Shown one piece after another: positions 17,607 through 25,629 of a stretch of DNA of 40,812 bases (position 1 is the stretch's first letter; each line of letters opens with the position of its first letter). This DNA is from Clostridiales bacterium. GTDB taxonomy: Bacteria; Bacillota; Clostridia; Saccharofermentanales; Saccharofermentanaceae. A model generated the notes under the pieces. That model searched no databases. It saw only the letters and a program-made list of their open reading frames with translations, and was not told the origin of the DNA. The stretch covers positions 1-40,812 of the forward strand of contig JAFVDI010000016.1 in assembly GCA_017478485.1 (NCBI GenBank), read 5' to 3'. The translations under genes and the position numbers were made by a program.

Positions 17607-18884
17607 TCAGCTGATCTTGTCTAATGCCTGCTTGAGGTCCGCGATGATGTCATCGGGATCTTCCATGCCTACGGAGAATCTGATGAGATCACCCGGGATG
17701 CCAGCTTCTTTGAGCTGCTCGTCAGTAAGCTGTCTGTGAGTGTGTGAAGCGGGATGCAGGAGCAGTGTCTTGGCATCAGCAACGTGTGTAGCGATGGTAG
17801 CGAACTTGAGGGAATCCATGAACTTGATGGACTGCTCTCTTCCTCCCTTTACGCCGAAGCACATAACACCGCATGTACCGTTCGGGCAATACTTCTGGGC
17901 AAGCTCGTACTGTGAGTCTGTCTTAAGCCCCGGATACTTGACCCAAGCGATACGGTCATCACTTGCAAGGAACTCGGCAACCTTCTGAGCGTTAGCACAG
18001 TGACGTGCCATACGTGCAGGAAGTGACTCAAGACCGATCTGTACATAGTAAGCATTCTGGGGAGACTGGATCGAACCGAAGTCTCTCATGAGCTGTGCCG
18101 TTGCCTTTGTGATATATGCTCCCTTGCCGAACTTCTCAGCATATGTGATGCCGTGATATGACTCGTCAGGTGTGCAAAGGCCCGGGAACTTCTCCTTATG
18201 AGCCATCCAGTCAAAGTTGCCTGAATCGATGATGGCGCCGCCTACTGAAGAACCATGACCGTCGATGTACTTTGTTGTTGAGTGGGTTACGATGTCGCAG
18301 CCGAACTCGATAGGACGGCAGTTTACGGGTGTTGCAAATGTATTGTCCATGATGAGCGGGATGCCGTTATCGTGGGCAAGCTTTGCAAACTTCTCGATAT
18401 CGAGGATATCTACCGTAGGATTTGTGATGGTCTCGCCGAATACGCACTTTGTGTTCGGACGGATGTACTTCTGGAGTTCCTCAAGAGGAAGAGTCTGGTC
18501 AACGAATGTGCACTCGATACCCATCTTCTTGAAGGTTACACCGAAGAGGTTATATGTTCCGCCGTAGATGTTGGCTGATGCGATGAAGTGGTCGCCTGCT
18601 TCGCAGATGTTGAACACAGCGAAGAAATTGGCTGCCTGGCCTGAGCATGTGAGCATGCCTGCAGCGCCGCCTTCCATAGCGCAGAGCTTTGCTGCTACAT
18701 AATCGTTTGTGGGGTTCTGAAGTCTTGTGTAGAAATATCCGGATGCTTCAAGGTCAAAGAGCTTGCCCATGTCCTCTGAAGTGGAATACTTCCATGTTGT
18801 GCTCTGATAGATGGGTACCTGACGGGGTTCACCGTTTCCGGGATTGTAGCCGCCGTGAAGCGCGATCGTGTCAACTTTGCTCAT
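17607..18884 (-). CDS. metY: O-acetylhomoserine sulfhydrylase (MetY)
   Basis: A 425-residue PLP enzyme of the Cys/Met metabolism family that makes homocysteine from O-acetylhomoserine and sulfide. Motifs are SGQAANFF (81-88), MDNTFATP (179-186) and the PLP lysine in HSTTKYIDGHG (Lys205). The length and the YNLFGVTFKKMGI segment are typical of MetY, longer than cystathionine gamma-synthase (about 380). It follows pmbA by 25 bp and may be co-transcribed with the tldD/pmbA pair, or have its own unseen promoter in that gap. No SAM or T-box riboswitch is visible upstream. Confidence 0.92.
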   Translation of the reverse strand: MSKVDTIALHGGYNPGNGEPRQVPIYQSTTWKYSTSEDMGKLFDLEASGYFYTRLQNPTNDYVAAKLCAMEGGAAGMLTCSGQAANFFAVFNICEAGDHFIASANIYGGTYNLFGVTFKKMGIECTFVDQTLPLEELQKYIRPNTKCVFGETITNPTVDILDIEKFAKLAHDNGIPLIMDNTFATPVNCRPIEFGCDIVTHSTTKYIDGHGSSVGGAIIDSGNFDWMAHKEKFPGLCTPDESYHGITYAEKFGKGAYITKATAQLMRDFGSIQSPQNAYYVQIGLESLPARMARHCANAQKVAEFLASDDRIAWVKYPGLKTDSQYELAQKYCPNGTCGVMCFGVKGGREQSIKFMDSLKFATIATHVADAKTLLLHPASHTHRQLTDEQLKEAGIPGDLIRFSVGMEDPDDIIADLKQALDKIS

Positions 18885-18909
18885 TGTTATGTCCTTCTTT
18901 CACATTTAA

Positions 18910-20280
18910 TTACTCTTCGTCATCACCGGAAATGGCCAGTGAACTTATCAGCACCGACGGTGTGAAGAATTCTCCCTCACCTGACGGCAGATTGATTATA
19001 TCATTTCCTACGGCTTCGATAGACTTGATAGCGTCAAAGAAGTTGCCTGCGACCGTGATCTGCTCTACAGGCCTTCCCTGCTTGCCGTTCTCAATGAGAT
19101 ATCCCTCACAAAGGAGCGAGAAATCGCCTGAGATGGGATTAACGCCTGCATGAAGGCCTGACAGATCGGTGAGGATTATGCCTTCGCCTGCGTCCTTTAA
19201 GAGTTCTTCATAAGTCTTATTGCCAGGCTCAACGATAAGGTTAGTCGGAGCTTCAGAAACCGTGCTTCCGCTCTTAAAGCCGTTGCCGGTCGAATTCTTT
19301 CCGGCCTTATATGCAGACTTGAGATCGTAGAGAGCCGTGGCAAACACGCCCTTGTCTATTATCGCCTTGTTAGTGGTAAGAACGCCTTCATCGTCAAACG
19401 GGATCTTTGTAAGGGCCTTCTCATACATGGGCTCTTCCCTGACCGTTAATATGTCGGATGCGATCTTCTCGCCTTCCTTGCCTGCCAGGAGTGAAAGACC
19501 TCTCTGCATGGAAGTTGCCAGGAAGTTGCTGAAGAAGACCATAAAGAACTGCTGGAAAGCTTCGCTCTTCAGCACCGTCTTATAGCTTCCGGGTTTGCAT
19601 GATTTAGCGCCCATCTTGCCTATCAGGTTCTCCTTGAACTTGGCAAGGAACTTATCCATGTCAAAATCATCGATGTCATTTCCGATCCAGAAGTGGCTTC
19701 CGCTCTTGACGCTTCCGTCAGAGTCTGTTGCTCTTGCAGCAGCATAAAGGCTCATGCCGTCAGAATCCCTGTAGGAATGAAGTCCCTTCGAGTTGATTAT
19801 CAGGAAAGGTCCCGTGCTGCACGTGATCGAGAGGTTATCGACTGCATCGATCCTGTCATCCAATGCAAGGATGGCTTTCTCAAGCTTTAAACCCAGCTCC
19901 GAGAATGACTTATACGTATTCTTGGCATAAGCATCCGTGACCTGTGAGAAATACAGATTCTTGTTGTTCTCATCACAGTAGATGAACTGGGGATCTTCAT
20001 CGTTTAAGACCTCACAGTTCTCCATTGCAGACTTTAAGAGGAAATCGATTGAATCTTCATCGAGGATATTGGTTGAGCAATATCCCATCTGACCGTTCTT
20101 AAGGCCCCTGAATGAAAGACCTGACGTGGCACTGTTCTCGTAACTCGATACTTCTCCGTTATGGATATCTATGCTCATGGAAGAATTCTGGGAGAAGGAT
20201 GCTTCACAGCTCTCAAAGCCGTAATCGATGCCGGCTTTGACGAGCTTTTCCATAAACTTTTCAGCTGTCTTTATATCCAT
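18910..20280 (-). CDS. pmbA: PmbA/TldE-type metalloprotease partner subunit
   Basis: A 456-residue member of the TldD/PmbA family, the non-catalytic partner in the TldD/TldE heterodimeric protease that degrades unfolded or modified peptides. It lacks HExxxH. Visible family stretches are SGLSFRGLKNGQMGYCSTN near residue 50 and GEGIILTDLSGLHAGVNPISGDFS near the C-terminus. It starts 4 bp after the tldD stop codon, a strictly coupled pair. Full length. Confidence 0.9.
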   Translation of the reverse strand: MDIKTAEKFMEKLVKAGIDYGFESCEASFSQNSSMSIDIHNGEVSSYENSATSGLSFRGLKNGQMGYCSTNILDEDSIDFLLKSAMENCEVLNDEDPQFIYCDENNKNLYFSQVTDAYAKNTYKSFSELGLKLEKAILALDDRIDAVDNLSITCSTGPFLIINSKGLHSYRDSDGMSLYAAARATDSDGSVKSGSHFWIGNDIDDFDMDKFLAKFKENLIGKMGAKSCKPGSYKTVLKSEAFQQFFMVFFSNFLATSMQRGLSLLAGKEGEKIASDILTVREEPMYEKALTKIPFDDEGVLTTNKAIIDKGVFATALYDLKSAYKAGKNSTGNGFKSGSTVSEAPTNLIVEPGNKTYEELLKDAGEGIILTDLSGLHAGVNPISGDFSLLCEGYLIENGKQGRPVEQITVAGNFFDAIKSIEAVGNDIINLPSGEGEFFTPSVLISSLAISGDDEE

Positions 20281-20284
20281 ATAT

Positions 20285-21670
20285 TTAAGCCTCTCTTCCG
20301 CCTACAAGGATGGAACTTACCCTGATGGTGGGCTGACCTACAGTGACGGGAACTCCGCCAGAGACTGATCCGCACATTCCTGCAGCGAGCTCTAAGTCAT
20401 TACCTACCATGTCGATATTCTTCAATATCTCCTGGCCCTTGCCGATGAGAGTTGCTCCTCTTACGGGCTCTGCGATCTTGCCGTTCCTGATCATGTAAGC
20501 TTCATTAACGGCGAAGTTGAAATCACCTGTAGATGTATCAACGGAACCTCCGCCCATATTTGTGCAGTAAAGTCCGTATTCCGTGTCAGCAATGATATCC
20601 TTGGGATCTGATTCGCCTTTGCAGATAAATGTGTTGCTCATACGTGAAGTCGGAGCATAGGAATAATCCTGTCTTCTTGCGCACCCTGTAGGCTTGCAGT
20701 TCATTCTTCTTGCACCCAGCTCATCGACAAGATAGTTCTTGAGGATACCGTTCTCGATAAGGAGCAGATCAGATGATGCATTGCCCTCATCATCAGTAGC
20801 ATAAGATCCCCACTCGCCGTCAATGAGAGCATTGTCTCTTGCACTTACTACAGAAGATGCGATCTGCTGACCTTTCATGTCATTGAAGTAGGAAGCCTTG
20901 ATGCCTACGGCCGTTGCTTCGAGTGCATGTCCGCACGCCTCGTGGAAGATTACTCCGCCGAAGCCGTTGCAGAGTATTACGGGCATCTTTGCAGAAGGCG
21001 CATATCCTGCGTTTACCATCCTGATAGCAGTGTCGCAGCACTCCCTGGTCTTATCGATCAGGGGATATTCATTGATGAACTCATATCCCTTCATGGTGCC
21101 CGGAGCCACCCTGCCGCTCTGCTTCTCATTGTCCTTGGTTGCAATGGTCTCAACAGAAAGCCTGATCCTTCTGGTCGTATCTTCGGTATTAACGCCTCTA
21201 GTATTGATAACCCTTGCAGTCCTTACGGATGAAGCGATGCTTCCCGCAACCTGCGTTATCAGAGGACTGTAACTTAATGCATAGTCAGAAGAATTCCTTA
21301 AGAAATCGACCATATCCGTCTTGGGTACATTCATCGGATCGATCTGTACATTGGCTTTGGAAGTCTTACAAAGCTCCTTCAAAGCCTCGATCTGTCCTTT
21401 ATCATTACCCTTAATGGCAGCTGCCGCCTCTTTGGCAAGCTTTAAGAGTACCTCAATGTCGTTATCGCTTGAATAAACATATACGGAATTCGTTCCTGCA
21501 AGGAGCCTTATTCCCGTACCGGAATCAAAACCCGTGGACGCTCTTATGACCTTTCCGTTCAGAAGTCCCACTGACTTGGACTCGGTAACTTCCTGAAACA
21601 CCTCTGCGAAGTCAGCCGTGGTCGACATCGCCTGTTCCAATATCCTTTGGACATCACTGTCGTTAAACAT
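20285..21670 (-). CDS. tldD: TldD-type zinc metalloprotease catalytic subunit
   Basis: A 461-residue cytosolic metalloprotease. The zinc-binding helix is FHEACGHALE with H243-E244-x3-H248, preceded by CNGFGGVI. Further conserved blocks are IDGEWGSYATDDEGN and CARRQDYSYAPTSRMSNT. Together with PmbA it degrades small unfolded proteins and in some bacteria trims peptide precursors. No precursor peptide is seen nearby. The promoter is at 21716-21744 and an AGAGGT ribosome site precedes ATG. Length and motifs are normal. Confidence 0.92.
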   Translation of the reverse strand: MFNDSDVQRILEQAMSTTADFAEVFQEVTESKSVGLLNGKVIRASTGFDSGTGIRLLAGTNSVYVYSSDNDIEVLLKLAKEAAAAIKGNDKGQIEALKELCKTSKANVQIDPMNVPKTDMVDFLRNSSDYALSYSPLITQVAGSIASSVRTARVINTRGVNTEDTTRRIRLSVETIATKDNEKQSGRVAPGTMKGYEFINEYPLIDKTRECCDTAIRMVNAGYAPSAKMPVILCNGFGGVIFHEACGHALEATAVGIKASYFNDMKGQQIASSVVSARDNALIDGEWGSYATDDEGNASSDLLLIENGILKNYLVDELGARRMNCKPTGCARRQDYSYAPTSRMSNTFICKGESDPKDIIADTEYGLYCTNMGGGSVDTSTGDFNFAVNEAYMIRNGKIAEPVRGATLIGKGQEILKNIDMVGNDLELAAGMCGSVSGGVPVTVGQPTIRVSSILVGGREA

Positions 21671-21715
21671 AAATACCTCTATTTATATATTTTCAAATAT
21701 AACTTCCAATAAAGA

Positions 21716-21744
21716 ATTATAGTTTAGCAGGCCTTTCGTGTCTA
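21716..21744 (-). promoter_or_regulatory. sigma-A promoter of tldD
   Basis: Minus strand: TAGACA (21739-21744), a 17-bp spacer, then TATAAT (21716-21721). The start site falls about 40 bp before the tldD ATG. Confidence 0.7.
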
Positions 21745-21776
21745 TCTTATTTAAATATATATGCCTGACAACAAAA

Positions 21777-21800
21777 AGACTCTCCGAACATAGAGAGTCT
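21777..21800 (-). terminator. intrinsic terminator of the Rpn-like nuclease gene
   Basis: An 8-bp perfect stem (AGACTCTC/GAGAGTCT) with an 8-nt loop is followed by TTTTTG on the minus strand, 29 bp past the stop codon of the gene at 21829. Confidence 0.8.
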
Positions 21801-21828
21801 GTGGCTGCATTTAAGTTACTATCTTCTC

Positions 21829-22620
21829 TCAAGCCGTCATGTTGCCTGCGAGTTCTCTGACTTTCTCTATGGAGAGACCAGAGTATTCAGCAATCTTCTC
21901 AAGAGAGAGAGTTCCGTCTTTAATCATTTTTTGAGCATTCTCGATTCTGGCTTCGTTTCTTACTTCGTCCCATATTTCACACATACTATCTACTCCCTTC
22001 TCTGTTTGTTTAAAATCCCTTACCCTCTCGGCCAACTCTTTATAGCACATATCATTAGCGTCAGTACAATAAAAATCGTGCATAAGCCTGCCCAAGGCCG
22101 TTTTCTTATTCCTTATTGATCCATTAACATATATTATATGCCTTCCATCTTCAAATTGCATATTAGGCTCTCTTATAACACTGTCTATGTGATATATCGG
22201 TTTATTCTGACCTATGACGTCATTCTCTGTTATGAAAATCACAAAATTGTCTCGCAGATTACTAAAGTCCTCACCCTCTTTGAGCATATCTGCATCAACC
22301 ATACTGGAGAGATATCTGGCTCTCTTAGGATTCGCTCCGCGATCGTCCCTTTGAATCTCTATATCGTGTTTATTTCCTGATATGTCCGATGCATAGATAT
22401 CAAGCCATACACTGCGTCCCTTTATATTCTTCAACTCTTTCTGTGTCCTAACTTCATCAACTTTTATATCGTCCCTTTGCAGGATCACCTTGATCAAAAG
22501 TTCCGCTCCTTCGATATAACCGTCAAAGAATATCCTCATAAAGTCATCATCTATCAGTCGAAGGATCTCTATCCTCCTCAGATCTTCCGGACTATGCTGT
22601 TTTATTCTGTCAGTACTCAC
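21829..22620 (-). CDS. Rpn/PD-(D/E)XK-family nuclease (PDDEXK_2, transposase-like)
   Basis: A 263-residue protein of the recombination-promoting nuclease/transposase-like PDDEXK family. The active-site pattern is in LDIYASDISGNKHDIEIQRDD: an aspartate on the first strand, then E-x-Q on the next. The N-terminal RLIDDDFMRIFFDG segment and the RARYLSSMVDADMLKEGEDF block are typical of this family. RpnA-type proteins are DNA endonucleases associated with RecA-independent recombination, and many are domesticated. Start is GTG with GAGGTGAGG upstream. It is a single-gene unit flanked by terminators, with TATAAT at 22644-22649. No terminal repeats of a transposon were found around it. Confidence 0.85.
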   Translation of the reverse strand: MSTDRIKQHSPEDLRRIEILRLIDDDFMRIFFDGYIEGAELLIKVILQRDDIKVDEVRTQKELKNIKGRSVWLDIYASDISGNKHDIEIQRDDRGANPKRARYLSSMVDADMLKEGEDFSNLRDNFVIFITENDVIGQNKPIYHIDSVIREPNMQFEDGRHIIYVNGSIRNKKTALGRLMHDFYCTDANDMCYKELAERVRDFKQTEKGVDSMCEIWDEVRNEARIENAQKMIKDGTLSLEKIAEYSGLSIEKVRELAGNMTA

Positions 22621-22691
22621 GTTTACCTCACCTCTTAATCGGGATTATAAACACCTCTAAATGGGTTGTGGAAACAAAGTGAGAGGAAATG

Positions 22692-22722
22692 AAAAAAACA
22701 GCCTTAAAATGAGACTTTTAAG
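22692..22722 (-). terminator. terminator upstream of the Rpn-like gene
   Basis: CTTAAAA/TTTTAAG form a 7-bp stem around a 6-nt loop (22703-22722), extended by a G-C pair across a mismatch. A run of seven T follows on the minus strand (22692-22698). It would end any transcript coming from the hairpin RNA region before the Rpn promoter. Confidence 0.6.
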
Positions 22723-22775
22723 CCAAAATTGAGACTGGTGGATCGTTTTTGCTAATTGAACCCGACATCAATCAC

Positions 22776-22970
22776 CAGATTCTGTAATGATCAGCCAAGT
22801 TTATCCGCATCCTGCCGCTTGCCCCGCTTAAACACAAAACACAGCTCAGCATTAAGCAGTCAAGGACTTCAGCATTCGAAGAATGTGCCGGAGGCATCCT
22901 TGACGGCTCTAAGCTGAGCTGTATAAAAACAATAAGCGGAGCAAGCGATAAATAGCTGTTTGGGAATCTG
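22776..22970 (-). ncRNA. candidate 6S-like RNA: 195-nt rod-shaped hairpin
   Basis: The interval folds into one long interrupted rod, with stems given as plus-strand pairs. They are 22776-22782/22964-22970 (7 bp), 22795-22798/22960-22963, 22800-22804/22948-22952, 22816-22830/22933-22947 (14 of 15), 22841-22850/22913-22922 (10 of 10), 22855-22857/22906-22908 and 22859-22866/22897-22904 (8 of 8). An apical 5-bp stem has a GAA loop. A symmetric 10x10 A/T-rich internal loop sits at 22831-22840/22923-22932. On the minus strand TATTAT (22977-22982) would place +1 at about 22970, the exact 5' end of the rod. The bubble then occupies nt 39-48 and 131-140 of a 195-nt RNA. From general knowledge, 6S RNAs are 180-200 nt with such a central bubble. 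A mobile palindromic element is the main alternative. Confidence 0.5.
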
Positions 22971-23004
22971 TTTTTGATAATACAGATACCAATACAGATT
23001 AAAA

Positions 23005-23028
23005 CAGGCAGGGAACGTTCCCTGCCTG
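23005..23028 (-). terminator. intrinsic terminator of the pyr operon
   Basis: A perfect 24-nt palindrome, 12 bp per arm (CAGGCAGGGAAC and its complement), is followed by TTTTAATC on the minus strand, 29 bp after the acyl ligase stop codon. Confidence 0.8.
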
Positions 23029-23056
23029 CCAAACATGTTATTTAATCAATCTGTGA

Positions 23057-24766
23057 TCAGTATCTCTTGATCTTCTTGGATGTGTTCTTCTCGAACTCGG
23101 TCATCCTTAAGACCGTATTCTTGATCTTCTTGTAGCTTTCAAGCTTCTCATTAGTAGCAGCAACGACTTCCTTAAGGATCGTCATGATCTGCTCTTCCGT
23201 AGGTTCAGTCTCGATTCCGAGTTTAGCCTTGATCTCATCGAGATCCGGGAAGATCGTGGCAGTTACCACGATATCGTCCTTGACCTCATCATTGACGCCT
23301 GATACGACAGACTCTGCAACGTAAGGGCTCAGGCTTAAGAGATACTCGATCTCTTCGGGGAATACGTTCTTTCCGTTCTTGGCGATGATGACATTCTTCT
23401 TTCTGCCCGTAATGATGCAGAAACCGTCCTCATCAATGTAGCCCAGGTCGCCTGTGTGATAGTAGCCGTCCTTGTCCAATGCCAGAGCGGTATTCTCAGG
23501 ATCGTTATAGTAACCCAGGAAGTTGTTGTCACCCTTGGAGATGAACTCGCCTATGCCGTCAGAATCAGGGTTTAAGATCTTAACATCGCAGCCGGGCAAA
23601 GGAAGTCCAGCAGCGTGATTCTTGAAGCAGACATCACGGTTGAGCGCAAGGATCGGAGCACACTCAGTAAGGCCGTAACCCTGAACGCAAAGGAATCCCA
23701 TGTCCTGGAAGAACTTTAAGATATCGGGATTTACCGGAGCGCCGCCCAGGATGATGAGTCTCATCCTGCCGCCGAAGATGTCGTGGATCGGCTTAAAGAG
23801 CTTCTTTCTCATCTTGGGAGAGAAATGAAGCGCATTTGCGATCTTTATGCCTGACTGGAGCTTCTTGGCCTTCTTGGGATCTGCCTTAAGTCCCTTCATT
23901 ATCTTCTTATAGAAAAGTTCGAGCATTACGGGAACCATGAGGATAGCCGTAGGTCTTGCTTCCTGGAGGTTCTGGGCAATGTATTTAAGGCCCTCGCAGA
24001 TGGCGACGGTCGTGCCTCTGTAGACCTGGCCTAAAAATCCGCATGTGCATTCATATGTGTGATGCAAAGGAAGTACTGAAAGCCATACGTCGTTCCTGTC
24101 GATATAGAGCATCGAGAACATGGACATCAGGTTCTTGCAGATGTTCTTCTGGCAGAGCATGACCGCCTTTGATTTTGCAGTCGTACCTGATGTGAACAGA
24201 AGGATCGTCATCTCTTCAGGATCGATCGTAGCTTCAGTAAAGGTCCTGTCGCCTGCCGCGAGCTTTTCCTCACCCTGCTTGAGGCAATCCTGATAGTAAA
24301 GGAATCTGTCATCCTTGATATCATCCATGCAGATCCAGTACTTCATCGTATCTACTTTGCCATAGACCTGCTCTACGATGGGAAGCTTAGACTTCGAGAA
24401 AAGGAGTATGTCGGCTTCAGCTCTTGTCAGCATGTTAAGAACATCGTCAACGGGAAGTTCCTTATCCAAAGGGACAACGCATCCTGTGCCGTTTGTGGTC
24501 GCAAGATAGGATGTGTACCACTCATATCTCGTTTCAGAGAAGATCGCGATCCTCGCGCCCTTCTTAACGGTATTCATGAAATATGTTCCGAGGGAATCGA
24601 TGTCGTGATCGTACTTTTCGGTAGAGATCGGGACATATTCTCCGCCCTTCTTCTCTTTTACGAGGAATACGGGGTTCTGGGGGAATTCATGAAGTCTCTT
24701 CTTGATGACATCCCTTAAGTTATGGATCTCTGTTACTTCGTATAAGCCGGCATACGGGTCTTTCAT
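23057..24766 (-). CDS. AMP-forming acyl-CoA synthetase/ligase-like protein
   Basis: A 569-residue ANL-superfamily adenylate-forming enzyme, closest in layout to long-chain fatty acid-CoA ligases. The A3 P-loop is LLFTSGTTAKSKAVML, A5 is QGYGLTECAPILAL, A7/A8 are YHTGDLGYIDEDGF and TGRKKNVIIAKNGKN, and the A10 lysine lies near NTSKKIKRY. The P-loop departs from the usual TSGTTGxPKGV (Ala, Ser and Ala replace Gly, Pro and Gly), so activity or specificity may be altered. Its ATG overlaps the pyrE-like stop by 4 nt, making it the last gene of the pyrimidine operon. The link to pyrimidine synthesis is unexplained. Confidence 0.85.
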   Translation of the reverse strand: MKDPYAGLYEVTEIHNLRDVIKKRLHEFPQNPVFLVKEKKGGEYVPISTEKYDHDIDSLGTYFMNTVKKGARIAIFSETRYEWYTSYLATTNGTGCVVPLDKELPVDDVLNMLTRAEADILLFSKSKLPIVEQVYGKVDTMKYWICMDDIKDDRFLYYQDCLKQGEEKLAAGDRTFTEATIDPEEMTILLFTSGTTAKSKAVMLCQKNICKNLMSMFSMLYIDRNDVWLSVLPLHHTYECTCGFLGQVYRGTTVAICEGLKYIAQNLQEARPTAILMVPVMLELFYKKIMKGLKADPKKAKKLQSGIKIANALHFSPKMRKKLFKPIHDIFGGRMRLIILGGAPVNPDILKFFQDMGFLCVQGYGLTECAPILALNRDVCFKNHAAGLPLPGCDVKILNPDSDGIGEFISKGDNNFLGYYNDPENTALALDKDGYYHTGDLGYIDEDGFCIITGRKKNVIIAKNGKNVFPEEIEYLLSLSPYVAESVVSGVNDEVKDDIVVTATIFPDLDEIKAKLGIETEPTEEQIMTILKEVVAATNEKLESYKKIKNTVLRMTEFEKNTSKKIKRY

Positions 24767-25617
24767 GTATCAGCATATCCTTTCTCAATGGCAAGCTTTG
24801 CTCTGTCGGCAGCTTTTCCTCCCTTTGCGAGCTCGCCGGCGATAAAGTCCGGATGAGTCTTAAGGTAGTGAGCCATGTATTCAGAGGGCGACTCAAGGTA
24901 TTTCAGGACGAAATCCTTCTGTGCCAAGTCAATCATACCATTATTGTAGATATCTTCAAAAAACTCGGCGTTGATCTTGGTGAGCGTCTTGAGCTTAACT
25001 CCAAGTCCTTCAAGAACTTCAGCTCCGCCCTGGCATCTGTCTACTACCGCAAGGGTATCTGTAATGTCAGCACCTAAGTCTCTTATCGCAGGGACCCAAG
25101 CCCTCTCATAGGAAGAAGCCGTGTTGATGAGGTCGCAGATATGAAGCGCCTTCTTGCCCTGGAGCATATCTTTTGCCGGGACAACTGCATCACCTTCAAG
25201 GTCCTCTGAATATGCAGAGCTCATGTCCTTATAGATGGTGAGATGAGGCTTTCCGAGGATGTATGCGGGTATCATGGAGAAGAAATAGTCTCTTCTCTCG
25301 CCGCCTGAAATGAAATCGAAATCATAGTTCTTTGCTTCCTCGGCAAGGCGGTCCATGGTCATCTTGAACGTTCCGCCCAGATCGTAGTACTTCTTGAGTG
25401 CTTCAAAGATCTTCTTGGGCGCAGTGAGCTTATCTTCTGCGATAGCCGCTTCGATCAGTTTGAGCATGTCTGCTGCCGACTGTTCGTCCTTGAGCAGGAA
25501 ATGCGTATTGCAGTAGAAAGGTCCGAGCATACCTGAGGTATACCAGAACGGGTTGTCTGCAGGTGCCATCTTGATGGCCTGTGTCTCAAAAAGTGCATCA
25601 ATTATCTTATCGTTCAT
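24763..25617 (-). CDS. pyrE: divergent orotate phosphoribosyltransferase-like protein
   Basis: A 284-residue protein in the position where pyrE is expected, 12 bp after pyrD. It shows OPRT-like elements: an N-terminal segment with WYTSGMLGPFYCNTH, a SGGERRDYFFSM loop (about 105-116) and GKKALHICDLINTASS (about 153-168) at the PRPP-loop position. The canonical PRPP motif has two acidic residues followed by TTGG/S; here only one aspartate remains and the glycines are absent. It is also about 70 residues longer than classical PyrE (about 210). Operon position argues for orotate-to-OMP conversion; sequence alone leaves this uncertain. Confidence 0.65.
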   Translation of the reverse strand: MNDKIIDALFETQAIKMAPADNPFWYTSGMLGPFYCNTHFLLKDEQSAADMLKLIEAAIAEDKLTAPKKIFEALKKYYDLGGTFKMTMDRLAEEAKNYDFDFISGGERRDYFFSMIPAYILGKPHLTIYKDMSSAYSEDLEGDAVVPAKDMLQGKKALHICDLINTASSYERAWVPAIRDLGADITDTLAVVDRCQGGAEVLEGLGVKLKTLTKINAEFFEDIYNNGMIDLAQKDFVLKYLESPSEYMAHYLKTHPDFIAGELAKGGKAADRAKLAIEKGYADT

Positions 25618-25629
25618 ACCTACTCCTTC

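Larger units (their letters stand above)
22621..23056. other. intergenic region between Rpn-like nuclease and acyl ligase
   Basis: No convincing gene. In order it holds the Rpn promoter region (TATAAT at 22644-22649 on the minus strand), a terminator at 22692-22722, the long hairpin at 22776-22970 with its possible promoter, and the pyr operon terminator at 23005-23028. Confidence 0.6.

Noticed and set aside
21829..22620. Complete transposon carrying the Rpn-like nuclease
   Set aside because: No terminal inverted repeats or target duplication were found around it; flanking hairpins are transcription terminators with T-tracts.
22772..23032. 86-codon open frame on the minus strand
   Set aside because: It runs through the terminator palindrome and the long hairpin, has no ribosome site, and its translation is what inverted repeats give by chance.
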